This document shows positions 1 to 7,930 of a DNA stretch of 64,000 bases, one piece after another (within the stretch, counting starts at the first letter, position 1; each line of letters opens with the position of its first letter). Where the stretch lies: positions 25,223-89,222 of the forward strand of contig CACZCZ010000015.1 of the NCBI GenBank assembly GCA_902779845.1, in the 5' to 3' direction. This stretch comes from an uncultured Bacteroidales bacterium (lineage in GTDB: Bacteria; Bacteroidota; Bacteroidia; Bacteroidales; Bacteroidaceae). Made by a program: the position numbers and the translations under genes. The notes beneath the pieces were generated by a model. The model was not told the origin of the DNA. It worked only from the letters and a program-made list of their open reading frames with translations, and ran no database searches.

Positions 1-639
1 GAGCTCCTTGACGCTACGCAGAGCTTGCCCGAGGAGGCTTACCTGAAGCACGTGACGGCCAAGGAACCTGAGAGCCTGCTGAAGATTCAGTTCGAGAAGG
101 GTGAGATTGTGGCTGTCAATGGCGAGAAGTTCGACGACCGTATCAAAGCCATCCAGAAGATTGAGGAGATTGGTGCCAGCTACGCCATCGGTCGTGATGC
201 CAACGTGGGCGACACCATCATCGGCATCAAGGGCCGTGTAGGCTTCGAGGCCGCAGCACCCAAACTCATCATCGAGGCCCACCGCCTGCTGGAGAAGTCC
301 ACGCTCTCCAAGTGGCAGCAGTACTGGAAAGATCAGTTGGGCAACTGGTATGGAATGTTCCTGCACGAGAGCCAGTATCTGGAGCCCGTGATGCCCGACC
401 TGGAGGCCTTCCTGACATCCACGCAGCGCAATGTCACCGGCACAGCCATCCTGAAGCTGCGCCCCTTCGGCTTTGAGACCGTGGGTGTTGACAGTGTCAA
501 CGACCTCACCCGCAGCAAGCTCGGTGAATACGGCGAGACGCAGACGGGTTGGACCGCCGATGAGGCCAAGGGCTTCATCAAGGTGCTCTCCACACCGCTG
601 CGCGTGTATTATGGCATTCACAAGGACGAAGAACGCTAA
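1..639 (+). CDS. argG: Argininosuccinate synthase, C-terminal part (5' end outside window)
   Basis: The frame is open from base 1, so only the last 212 residues are present. ArgG joins citrulline and aspartate with ATP to give argininosuccinate, the next-to-last step of arginine synthesis in the cytosol. The visible part fits the C-terminal tetramerisation and substrate-binding region: a GIKGRVGFEAAAPKLI stretch, an HRLLEKSTLSKWQQYW helix and a final GTAILKLRPFGFETVGVDS segment. It is followed after 11 nt by a PspC gene and then argC, so it is probably the first arginine gene of this transcript seen here. Family assignment is firm; the start cannot be placed. Confidence 0.93.
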   Translation, partial: ELLDATQSLPEEAYLKHVTAKEPESLLKIQFEKGEIVAVNGEKFDDRIKAIQKIEEIGASYAIGRDANVGDTIIGIKGRVGFEAAAPKLIIEAHRLLEKSTLSKWQQYWKDQLGNWYGMFLHESQYLEPVMPDLEAFLTSTQRNVTGTAILKLRPFGFETVGVDSVNDLTRSKLGEYGETQTGWTADEAKGFIKVLSTPLRVYYGIHKDEER

Positions 640-650
640 CCTTTCACGAT

Positions 651-845
651 ATGGCACAAAAACGTTTCTACCTCTCATCTACCGACAAGAAAATCGGTGG
701 CGTATGCGGAGGTTTGGCAGAATACTTCGAGATAGACCCGCTACTCGTTCGCATTGCCTTCCTAATCCTCACCTTCTGCATTGGCGGCGGCCTGCTGTTC
801 TATCTGGTTCTGTGGTTGCTGGCTCCTAAACAGTCACAAATATGA
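651..845 (+). CDS. PspC-domain small membrane protein
   Basis: This 64-residue protein consists of one PspC domain: an N-terminal KRFYLSSTDKKIGGVCGGLAEYF segment, the DPLLVRIAF motif, and one hydrophobic membrane segment at about residues 36-58. PspC proteins act in envelope stress responses in other bacteria; a role here is not shown. The gene lies 11 nt after argG and its TGA overlaps the argC start in an ATGA, so it is probably co-translated with arginine genes. No metabolic link between a PspC protein and arginine synthesis is known to me, so this may be a passenger insertion. Confidence 0.88.
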   Translation: MAQKRFYLSSTDKKIGGVCGGLAEYFEIDPLLVRIAFLILTFCIGGGLLFYLVLWLLAPKQSQI

Positions 846-1816
846 TAAAAGTAGGAATCATAGGCGGTGCAGGCTACACGGCGGGTGAGCTCATCCGTTT
901 GCTGCTGCACCACCCCGAAGCTGAGATTGCTTTCGTACACAGCACCAGCAATGCCAAGGCACTTCTCACAGATGTTCACGAAGGCCTCCTTGGCGAGACC
1001 GACATGAAGTTCACCAACCGCATGGCGCTGAAGAGCATCGATGTGCTGTTCCTGTGTATGGGGCACGGCAAGAGCGCAGAGTTCCTCAAGGAACACCCTG
1101 TGCCAGCCAATGTACGTATCATCGACCTGGCACAGGACTTCCGTCTGGCCTCACCCGATCATGATTATGTCTATGGTTTGCCGGAAATCAATAAGGCGGA
1201 GATTGCTAAAGCCCAGCACATTGCGAACCCCGGTTGTTTCGCCACTGCCATCCAGCTGGGGCTTCTTCCCTTGGCCGCTAACTGGCTGCTGCACAGCGAC
1301 ATCAGCGTGAATGCCATCACGGGTTCCACGGGTGCCGGCGTGAAGCCCGGTGCCACGACGCACTTTTCATGGCGTATGGGCAACATGAGCATCTACAAGG
1401 CATTCCGCCATCAGCATGTGCCTGAAATCCGTCAGTCGCTGGCCCAGCTGCAGCCCGGCTTCGATGCCAGCGTGGATTTCATCCCGTATCGTGGCGACTT
1501 CGCCCGCGGCATCTTCTGCACCGAGGTCGTGCGCATCGACCCCGCCGTGCCTGAGGCAGATATTGTGAAACTCTACAAGCAGTTCTATGAGACGGCTGCT
1601 TTCACACATTACGTAGATCGCGACCTCGACCTGAAGCAAGTGGTGAACACCAACAAAGCCCTCGTTCATGTGGAAAAACACGATGACAAGCTCCTCATCA
1701 CTAGCGTCATCGACAACCTGCTCAAGGGCGCCAGCGGCCAGGCCGTGCAGAACATGAATCTGATGTTCGGCATCGATGAACACGCGGGGCTCGACCTCAA
1801 ACCCAGTGCTTTCTGA
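842..1816 (+). CDS. argC: N-acetyl-gamma-glutamyl-phosphate reductase
   Basis: 324 residues. ArgC reduces N-acyl-glutamyl phosphate to the semialdehyde with NADPH, the third step of arginine synthesis. The N-terminal Rossmann loop GIIGGAGYTAGELIRLL, the catalytic cysteine in NPGCFATAIQLGLLP (Cys132) and the GVKPGATTHFSWRMGNMSIYKAFRHQH segment are all present, and length is normal. The start overlaps the PspC stop (ATGA). In Bacteroidota with ArgF' the acyl group may be succinyl rather than acetyl; that cannot be decided from ArgC. Confidence 0.95.
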   Translation: MIKVGIIGGAGYTAGELIRLLLHHPEAEIAFVHSTSNAKALLTDVHEGLLGETDMKFTNRMALKSIDVLFLCMGHGKSAEFLKEHPVPANVRIIDLAQDFRLASPDHDYVYGLPEINKAEIAKAQHIANPGCFATAIQLGLLPLAANWLLHSDISVNAITGSTGAGVKPGATTHFSWRMGNMSIYKAFRHQHVPEIRQSLAQLQPGFDASVDFIPYRGDFARGIFCTEVVRIDPAVPEADIVKLYKQFYETAAFTHYVDRDLDLKQVVNTNKALVHVEKHDDKLLITSVIDNLLKGASGQAVQNMNLMFGIDEHAGLDLKPSAF

Positions 1817-1823
1817 CAACTTC

Positions 1824-2795
1824 ATGAACCCACGAACTCATTATTTTAACGTGTCTGGCAAGCCATCACTGGTGATAGCTCTTATGCTGTCGTGTGGGAT
1901 GGCTGTTGCACAAACGCCCTTGGATAAGCCGTCGCTGAGCGATGTCACGTTGATATCGCCTTACTACTTCGGTCCCAATGCCTTTGCGGTGCCAGAGATG
2001 TTGGACGGACGTGTGAGTCGTGACCTTCGTGTGGAGTTGGCCGGAGACTATTTCAACGGCTACCGAGGTGACCACACGGGCGACATCTCGCTGAAAGTGA
2101 ATATCCCGTTGTGGACGGATCGCGCAAACCTGAGCTTGTGGATGCCTGTGATGGAATGGTACCGCAACTCGGATGAGAATATGGATGTTTGCCGAATCCC
2201 CGAAGAGCATCGCGAGGATGCCCGCAAAGGACATCTGAGCGGCGATGTATATGTCAGCACCGACATACAAATTCTAAAGGAGAAACGGTGGCGGCCGGAC
2301 TGGGTGGTGCGCGCAGCCCTGAAGACAGCTTCCGGTGGTGAGTATTATCACGCACGCTACTATGATAGCCCTGGTTACTTCTTTGACACCAGTTTGGGTA
2401 AGTCCTTTTCCTTGGGACGCGATGCAAAATGGAACCATCGCTTGCGTGGAGCTCTGTCCACGGGTTTCCTCTGTTGGCAGACCGATAATGGCCGCCAGAA
2501 TGATGCCGTGCAGTTTGGCGCTATGATTAAATGGGAGAACCGCTACTTTTCCCTTTCCGAAACTTTTGCAGGCTATAGCGGTTGGGAACATAATGCCAGC
2601 AATGGCGGCGACCAGGCACATGATGTGCCGATGGTTCTGCGCACAGACATTATCGTTCATGTCAAGCAGTTCGACATCGTGGCAGCCTATCAATATGGTT
2701 TGCATGACTATCCCTACCACCAGGTGCGATTGGGTGTCGCCTATCGATGGGATATACTGAAAGTGAAAAGTGAAAGAGTGAAAAGTGAAAAATAA
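1824..2795 (+). CDS. Predicted outer-membrane beta-barrel protein, unknown function
   Basis: I chose the ATG at 1824, 8 nt after argC, over an upstream in-frame ATG at 1776 that would overlap argC; the chosen start gives a signal peptide ending in GMAVAQ. The 323-residue protein has alternating polar and aromatic strands such as DLRVELAGDYFNGYRGDHTGDISLKVNIPLW and ends in RLGVAYRWDI followed by a charged tail, consistent with a barrel in the outer membrane. I do not recognise a family. The last codons lie in the left arm of the inverted repeat at 2760-2909, which contributes the KVKSERVKSEK tail, so the native C-terminus may have been replaced. Confidence 0.6.
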   Translation: MNPRTHYFNVSGKPSLVIALMLSCGMAVAQTPLDKPSLSDVTLISPYYFGPNAFAVPEMLDGRVSRDLRVELAGDYFNGYRGDHTGDISLKVNIPLWTDRANLSLWMPVMEWYRNSDENMDVCRIPEEHREDARKGHLSGDVYVSTDIQILKEKRWRPDWVVRAALKTASGGEYYHARYYDSPGYFFDTSLGKSFSLGRDAKWNHRLRGALSTGFLCWQTDNGRQNDAVQFGAMIKWENRYFSLSETFAGYSGWEHNASNGGDQAHDVPMVLRTDIIVHVKQFDIVAAYQYGLHDYPYHQVRLGVAYRWDILKVKSERVKSEK

Positions 2796-2909
2796 GAGAT
2801 TCTATCATTTTTTGTCACTCATTGCCAAAGTGATCACCCTCACCCTGGAAGAGGGAGTGAGGAGGGGGGCTTTTTATTTTTCACTTTTCACTCTTTCACT
2901 TTTCACTTT
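2760..2909. repeat. Inverted-repeat element with perfect 35-bp arms (signal-peptide donor)
   Basis: Left arm 2760-2794 and right arm 2875-2909 are perfect reverse complements over 35 bp, built from permutations of GTGAAAA. The 80-bp centre holds a second, GC-rich hairpin (about 2839-2861). The left arm encodes the end of the upstream barrel gene and the GTG start of the next gene. The right arm encodes SLFTLSLFTL, the hydrophobic core of that gene's signal peptide. Related elements are at 48516-48660 and 49412-49555. Confidence 0.9.
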
Positions 2910-5250
2910 GCCCACGCAGGCACAGGTCGATGAGGACTCGGTGTCGGCGGCATTCTTTCGCGAGTACTATCACCAAGGCCATTTGGCGCATTGGTTAGAC
3001 GGCCTTTCTGACCACACCATTTATCAAGGTTTACATGTGGGACAATGGGATGAATCCGGACAGTTGATTTTCACCGTCGATGGCAATTCGTTCCGATGGA
3101 ATCGCTATTATTTGGATGGCTTCCGCATCGATAACCGTTTCACGGCAGGCTCCACCAGTTACGTTCCCAATATGGAGAACTACAACTTGCGCCTTGACCC
3201 ACTCAGTTCCGTTTTCCATTTTGAACAGGACACGCTGGCTGGCGACTATGCACAGGCTTCGTGGAACCGTGGCAATCTTGGTGGTATCTCGTGGGGCACA
3301 GCCGACATCATCCATCTCTCTCATGCCACACCTCGTGAGGAGGCCTACGACCAGGACATCGTCCTGAACCGTCAGTATGTCAGGGGGCAGGGTACGGTGG
3401 ATGTGGCAGCTACCCTACGTGATCGTCAAGGCCGAGGCTACCGTCAGCACCTCTATGCAAGCATGGGACAGCAGGCATATCCCAATCTTGACCATAACGG
3501 TCTGCGCCGCGCACAACCGCTCTACACGGCCTCATATTATAAGGTACAGCTGGACGGCCAGCTGCCATCGGGCGGTTTCTTCGACCGCTTCGGCTACCTC
3601 CTGAATTTCTCGGGGAAGGACAACTACGGTGCTGAGTTCTACTACAATCCCAACGAGGTGATGCGCCTGAATACCTACAGCGCCTCGCTCTATGCCAAAC
3701 GCGGCGGGCTGACAACAGGCCTCACATGGGCCACCAACGTCACGCGGCATGACGACCTTCAGTTCTCCCGCAACTTTATTGACCAGGACGGCGAGTCGTT
3801 GGAACCCTGGATGACAGACGGCAACACCCACGAGCTGTCGTGGCACATCGCTTATGCCAGGCCCCTGCTGTCATGGCTGCAACTGAAGACCGAGGGCTAC
3901 AATTCTCTGCTGCTCTTCTCGCCTTCCACCCAACATTTCACAAACGAGGTGTACTTACAGCACGCCCAGCAACCGGGGCCCACGCCCCTCTACCGTTATG
4001 AATGGACGAGTCGTGCTTTCGCTGCAGGGCTCTTGGAGAACAAAGTGGGCGTTGAGGCCCGCTACCAGATTACCCCGAAGCTGGAAGTGCGTGGCGACTG
4101 CTACTTCACCCTTGATGGAATGGTGCTGCGCAACCGCACGAAGATATCTCCCAATGTGAAGGCCACTGCCATGCTGGACTACCGTCCTACGAAGTGGCTG
4201 CAACTGGGCCTGACTTTGGCACACGACCGCGTGAACTACAATATTGAGGACATCCGTTTCATGAGTCGTGACTATATGAGCGCCAATGTCTTCTTCAGTG
4301 GCACAGACCGCCTCTTCACCACCACAGGCGGCAGCAGCCACCGCTATGCTGCAGGCTTACAGCAACCTGCTTACGCCACGCTGAGCATTCCAATCCATCT
4401 GCGCTTCGGGCGCCACGAGTTTGCCCTCTTGCAGAGCTTCAGGAAATACTACCACGTATGGATGACACGGTTTGCGGATGGAGCGGCCGCCAACGGAGTG
4501 ATGAATGGCGAGTATTACTTCATGACACCCGGAGCGCGTGACTATGTCGTTGACTACCAGCCCACAGGACTGATGAGCAACAATTGGCTGACGAATACGC
4601 CCTATTTTATGACGCAGACAACGCGCTACACCTATCATGGCCGCAAGGTGTTCTTCAGCCTCTCGTGGCAATCGATGATGGGCGCGAGTGTCGTGGCTTT
4701 GGGCATCGGACCTGCCGCCAACAACATCGGTGTACTCTCGGAATCGACCGCCAACCCCAACACCCGCAGCACGTTGGGCAACACCTCGGCGCCCTATCCT
4801 GGTGTAGGGCGTCTGGATCAGGATAAGGCCTATGTGTGTCGTATCTATCTGGCTTACAACGTATGCAAGAACTTTCGCTTCGGCATTAACGGGCGCTGGA
4901 CCGATGGTCAGCCCATCGTCTTCTTCAACACCGCCAATGCCATCGATGCCAACGGTAATCTGCAAGTGGCTGTGCGCCCGGGTTGTTCGCGTGGCATCAA
5001 TCCCACCGACGGCGACTTTGGCTGTAGGGAATGCGCCCTCTTCAATTTCGACCTTCATGCTCAGGCGAACTGGAAGGTGGGCAAGTTCCCGATGACCTTC
5101 AGCCTGATGTGCTACAATATCTATGATTTCGGAACGTCCCTGACGGAATACAGCTTCCCCCAAGGCCTGCGCGGCGTAGATCGCCGTGGCTATACCATGA
5201 CGCTGACCATTCCGCGTGGCATCATTGGAACTTTAAAAATTGGCCTATGA
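2785..5250 (+). CDS. TonB-dependent-receptor-like outer-membrane protein
   Basis: 821 residues starting at a GTG inside the repeat arm; no better start is visible upstream in frame. The first ~47 residues (ending LPTQAQ) form a signal peptide almost wholly encoded by the 2760-2909 element. After that come a short plug-like part with VDGNSFRWNRYYLDGFRIDN and long runs of barrel strands ending in the aromatic segment YTMTLTIPRGIIGTLKIGL. A clear TonB box or carboxypeptidase-like domain is not visible, so substrate import by TonB is an inference. It overlaps the PAP2 gene by ATGA and follows another barrel gene, suggesting a three-gene envelope module between argC and argD. Confidence 0.65.
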   Translation: MKNKRFYHFLSLIAKVITLTLEEGVRRGAFYFSLFTLSLFTLPTQAQVDEDSVSAAFFREYYHQGHLAHWLDGLSDHTIYQGLHVGQWDESGQLIFTVDGNSFRWNRYYLDGFRIDNRFTAGSTSYVPNMENYNLRLDPLSSVFHFEQDTLAGDYAQASWNRGNLGGISWGTADIIHLSHATPREEAYDQDIVLNRQYVRGQGTVDVAATLRDRQGRGYRQHLYASMGQQAYPNLDHNGLRRAQPLYTASYYKVQLDGQLPSGGFFDRFGYLLNFSGKDNYGAEFYYNPNEVMRLNTYSASLYAKRGGLTTGLTWATNVTRHDDLQFSRNFIDQDGESLEPWMTDGNTHELSWHIAYARPLLSWLQLKTEGYNSLLLFSPSTQHFTNEVYLQHAQQPGPTPLYRYEWTSRAFAAGLLENKVGVEARYQITPKLEVRGDCYFTLDGMVLRNRTKISPNVKATAMLDYRPTKWLQLGLTLAHDRVNYNIEDIRFMSRDYMSANVFFSGTDRLFTTTGGSSHRYAAGLQQPAYATLSIPIHLRFGRHEFALLQSFRKYYHVWMTRFADGAAANGVMNGEYYFMTPGARDYVVDYQPTGLMSNNWLTNTPYFMTQTTRYTYHGRKVFFSLSWQSMMGASVVALGIGPAANNIGVLSESTANPNTRSTLGNTSAPYPGVGRLDQDKAYVCRIYLAYNVCKNFRFGINGRWTDGQPIVFFNTANAIDANGNLQVAVRPGCSRGINPTDGDFGCRECALFNFDLHAQANWKVGKFPMTFSLMCYNIYDFGTSLTEYSFPQGLRGVDRRGYTMTLTIPRGIIGTLKIGL

Positions 5251-6029
5251 GACGCCCCCTGATGACTGCCTTGCTGTTGCTTGCGATGTGCCCGATATGG
5301 GCGCAGGAAGACAGCGTGCTGGTGGTGCAACGCCATAAGAACCCTTATTATCAGCCCCAACAGCTGATAGCTCCTGCCGTGTTGATCACGATGGGAACGC
5401 TGGGACTGGTGGAGAAGAGCCCCGTGGATTTGGTGGCGCAGAAGGCGTTCAAGGAGATGAACCCCGGATGGAATACTATTTCGATAGATGACTATCTGCA
5501 ATATGTCCCTTCGGGTGTCCAGCCGTTCTTAGGCTTCATCCCGGGAGTGGAATCCAAGCATAACTTCCGTGACCGTGTCATCGCATCCGCCACTGCCCAC
5601 GCCTTGATGGCGGCCATCACCAATACCGTGAAATATACCGTTCGCGAGCAACGTCCCGATTCCGAGGCGCGCAACTCCTTCTTCTCCGGCCACACCGCTA
5701 CGGCCTTCACCGGTGCCGAACTGATGCGCATTGAATACGGCTGGGGGTATGGCGGCGCAGCCTATGCTGTGGCCACTGGCGTAGCTTTCCTACGTGTCTA
5801 TAACAAGCGGCATTGGGTGGGCGATGTGCTGGCCGGTGCTGGTGTCGGCATTCTCTGTGCCAACGCTGGCTACTGGATGTTGCCTGTGTGGAAGCGGTGG
5901 TTCAAGATCAAGGATTCCGCTCCCGGCGCCCCGTCGATGAAGGAGGGCCAAAGCCCCGTCATTGTGGCTGCTCCCTTCTATGATAGCGAGTGCCGAGGTG
6001 CAGGCATTGCCTGCAATATTGTATTCTGA
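5247..6029 (+). CDS. PAP2-family phosphatase, exported
   Basis: 260 residues with a signal peptide ending IWAQ. The three PAP2 motifs are present: KYTVREQRP, then FFSGHTATAF, then RVYNKRHWVGDVLAGAG, containing the histidine and aspartate of acid phosphatases acting on lipid phosphates such as undecaprenyl pyrophosphate or phosphatidyl phosphates. Location is probably periplasmic face of a membrane. The start overlaps the stop of the upstream receptor-like gene (ATGA). The substrate cannot be predicted. Lipid A phosphatases and UppP-type enzymes are both possible. Confidence 0.85.
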   Translation: MRRPLMTALLLLAMCPIWAQEDSVLVVQRHKNPYYQPQQLIAPAVLITMGTLGLVEKSPVDLVAQKAFKEMNPGWNTISIDDYLQYVPSGVQPFLGFIPGVESKHNFRDRVIASATAHALMAAITNTVKYTVREQRPDSEARNSFFSGHTATAFTGAELMRIEYGWGYGGAAYAVATGVAFLRVYNKRHWVGDVLAGAGVGILCANAGYWMLPVWKRWFKIKDSAPGAPSMKEGQSPVIVAAPFYDSECRGAGIACNIVF

Positions 6030-6107
6030 TACGTCCGTTGAATAGCATTTTTACTTTTCTAAGGCCGTTTTGATGGCAAAAAGTAACAGCATATCAGAAA
6101 AATCGTG

Positions 6108-6115
6108 TATCTTTG
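6108..6115 (+). promoter_or_regulatory. Bacteroidota -7 element upstream of argD
   Basis: TATCTTTG matches the TAnnTTTG -7 consensus of Bacteroidota housekeeping sigma factor, 64 nt before argD in a 149-nt gap. No TTG lies at the right distance for a -33 box, so strength is uncertain. The end of the gap (about 6150-6178) has the GTAAATCGT-type word repeats seen before several other genes here. Confidence 0.5.
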
Positions 6116-6178
6116 CAGCGTTTTTCACTAAGTGAATGTTCAACCCTTGAATAGTAAATCGTCATATCGTAAATCATA

Positions 6179-7306
6179 ATGACACTTTTCGACGTCTATC
6201 CCCTTTTCCCCGTCAATATCGTGCGTGGCCAAGGTTGCCGCGTGTGGGACGACCAAGGCACTGAGTATCTGGATCTTTATGGAGGTCATGCCGTCATCAG
6301 CATCGGCCACGCTCATCCGCACTATGTGGAGGCCGTGAGCCGTCAGGTGGGACAGCTTGGCTTTTACAGTAACTCCGTCATCAATAAGCTTCAGCAGCAG
6401 CTGGCCGAGCGCCTGGGCAAGGCATGCGGCTACGAGGACTACCGCTTGTTCTTGATCAACAGCGGTGCCGAGGCCAACGAGAACGCGCTGAAGCTGGCCT
6501 CGTTCCACACGGGTCGTACACGCGTGCTGTCGGCACAGAAGGCCTTCCACGGTCGCACGAGTCTGGCTGTCGAAGTGACCAACAATCCCAAGATCATAGC
6601 GCCCATCAATGCCAACGGCCATACCACCTTCCTGCCCCTCAACGATCTCGAGGCTTGGAAGGCAGAGCTGGCAAAGGGCGATGTGGCAGCCTGCATCGTG
6701 GAGTGCATCCAGGGCGTTGGCGGCATCCAACTGGCTACGGCCGAGTTCATGCAGGGCCTGCGGCAGGCATGCGATGTGACGGGCGCCGTGCTCATCTGCG
6801 ATGAAATCCAGTGTGGCTACGGCCGTTCGGGTAAGTTCTTTGCCCATCAGTGGCTGGATGTAGCTCCCGACATCATCACGGTGGCCAAGGGCATTGCCAA
6901 CGGTTTCCCCATGGGTGCTGTGCTCATCTCACCCAAGTTCGAAGCCGTCTATGGACAGCTTGGCACCACCTTCGGCGGCAATCATCTCGCTTGTGCAGCA
7001 GCATTGGCTGTGTTGGATGTCATCGAGGGCGAAGGGCTGATAGAGAATGCCAGGGCAGTGGGGGAGTACCTCTGCAATGCCCTACGCGCTCTCAATACAT
7101 CTACCATCACGGAGGTGCGTGGTCGCGGCCTGATGATTGGCATCGAGCTCAGCGAGCCTTATAAAGAGGTGCGCCAGAAGTTGCTCTTCGACGAGCATGT
7201 GTTCACGGGCTGTGCCGGCACAAATGTGCTGCGTCTGCTGCCCCCGCTGTGCCTGAGCATGGCAGAAGCCGATGAGTTCTTAGAAAAACTGAAGAGAGTC
7301 CTATAA
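6179..7306 (+). CDS. argD: Acylornithine aminotransferase
   Basis: 375 residues, class III PLP aminotransferase. It converts N-acyl-glutamate semialdehyde to N-acyl-ornithine with glutamate as donor. The substrate-binding NSGAEANENALKLA stretch, the PLP aspartate in LICDEIQCGYGRSG and the Schiff-base lysine in TVAKGIANGFPMGA (Lys237) are visible. It is separated from argC by three envelope genes and has its own putative promoter. Together with ArgF' downstream it probably works on acetyl- or succinyl-ornithine. GABA or other omega-aminotransferases share the fold, but the context argues for ArgD. Confidence 0.93.
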   Translation: MTLFDVYPLFPVNIVRGQGCRVWDDQGTEYLDLYGGHAVISIGHAHPHYVEAVSRQVGQLGFYSNSVINKLQQQLAERLGKACGYEDYRLFLINSGAEANENALKLASFHTGRTRVLSAQKAFHGRTSLAVEVTNNPKIIAPINANGHTTFLPLNDLEAWKAELAKGDVAACIVECIQGVGGIQLATAEFMQGLRQACDVTGAVLICDEIQCGYGRSGKFFAHQWLDVAPDIITVAKGIANGFPMGAVLISPKFEAVYGQLGTTFGGNHLACAAALAVLDVIEGEGLIENARAVGEYLCNALRALNTSTITEVRGRGLMIGIELSEPYKEVRQKLLFDEHVFTGCAGTNVLRLLPPLCLSMAEADEFLEKLKRVL

Positions 7307-7346
7307 GCCTCATAGGTCCCATTAGTCCCATCAACAACAAACCAAT

Positions 7347-7904
7347 ATGAACGACCAACTTCATCAAATCGGCGAGCGCCTGCGCGGCTTGCGTGACGCC
7401 TTAGACATCCCCGCACAGGAGGTGGCAGACCTCTGTGGACTGCCCCTTGAAACCTACGAACAAGTGGAGCGTGGCGAGGCGGACATCACCATTTCCAAAC
7501 TGATGACCATCGCCAACCATTATGGCGTTACCACAGAAGCCCTCATCTTCGACGAAGAACCCCACATGCATGGCTACTTGGTTGTGCGTAAGGGTCAGGG
7601 CATGAGCATCGAGCGCACGAAGGCCTATAAGTATCAGAGCCTGACGGGTGGCTTTGCCGGCAATAAGGCAGAGGTGTTCATCGTCACCGTGGAACCCAAG
7701 CCCGATGCCCACACCATCTACAAGAACTCACATCCTGGTCAGGAATTCAATATGATTCTTGAAGGCGCCATGGAACTCTTCCTGGGTGGCAAGACCATCG
7801 TGCTTGAAGAGGGCGACAGCATCTACTTCGACAGCACGAAGCCCCACGGTATGCGCGCCATCGGCGAGCGTCCCGTACGTTTTCTGGCCTTCACCGTAGA
7901 ATAG
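7347..7904 (+). CDS. XRE-family regulator with C-terminal cupin domain
   Basis: 185 residues. An N-terminal helix-turn-helix (about residues 5-60, GERLRGLRDALDIPAQEVADLCGL) is followed by a small-molecule-binding cupin barrel (about residues 110-185) with HPGQEFNMILEGAMELFLGG and EEGDSIYFDSTKPHGMRAIG. Such proteins sense a ligand and control neighbouring genes. It lies 26 nt before an acyl-CoA synthetase gene, an arrangement I know from other Bacteroidota, so it probably regulates that gene. The ligand is unknown. Confidence 0.88.
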   Translation: MNDQLHQIGERLRGLRDALDIPAQEVADLCGLPLETYEQVERGEADITISKLMTIANHYGVTTEALIFDEEPHMHGYLVVRKGQGMSIERTKAYKYQSLTGGFAGNKAEVFIVTVEPKPDAHTIYKNSHPGQEFNMILEGAMELFLGGKTIVLEEGDSIYFDSTKPHGMRAIGERPVRFLAFTVE

Positions 7905-7930
7905 GACTACAAAGACACACACAAACATTT

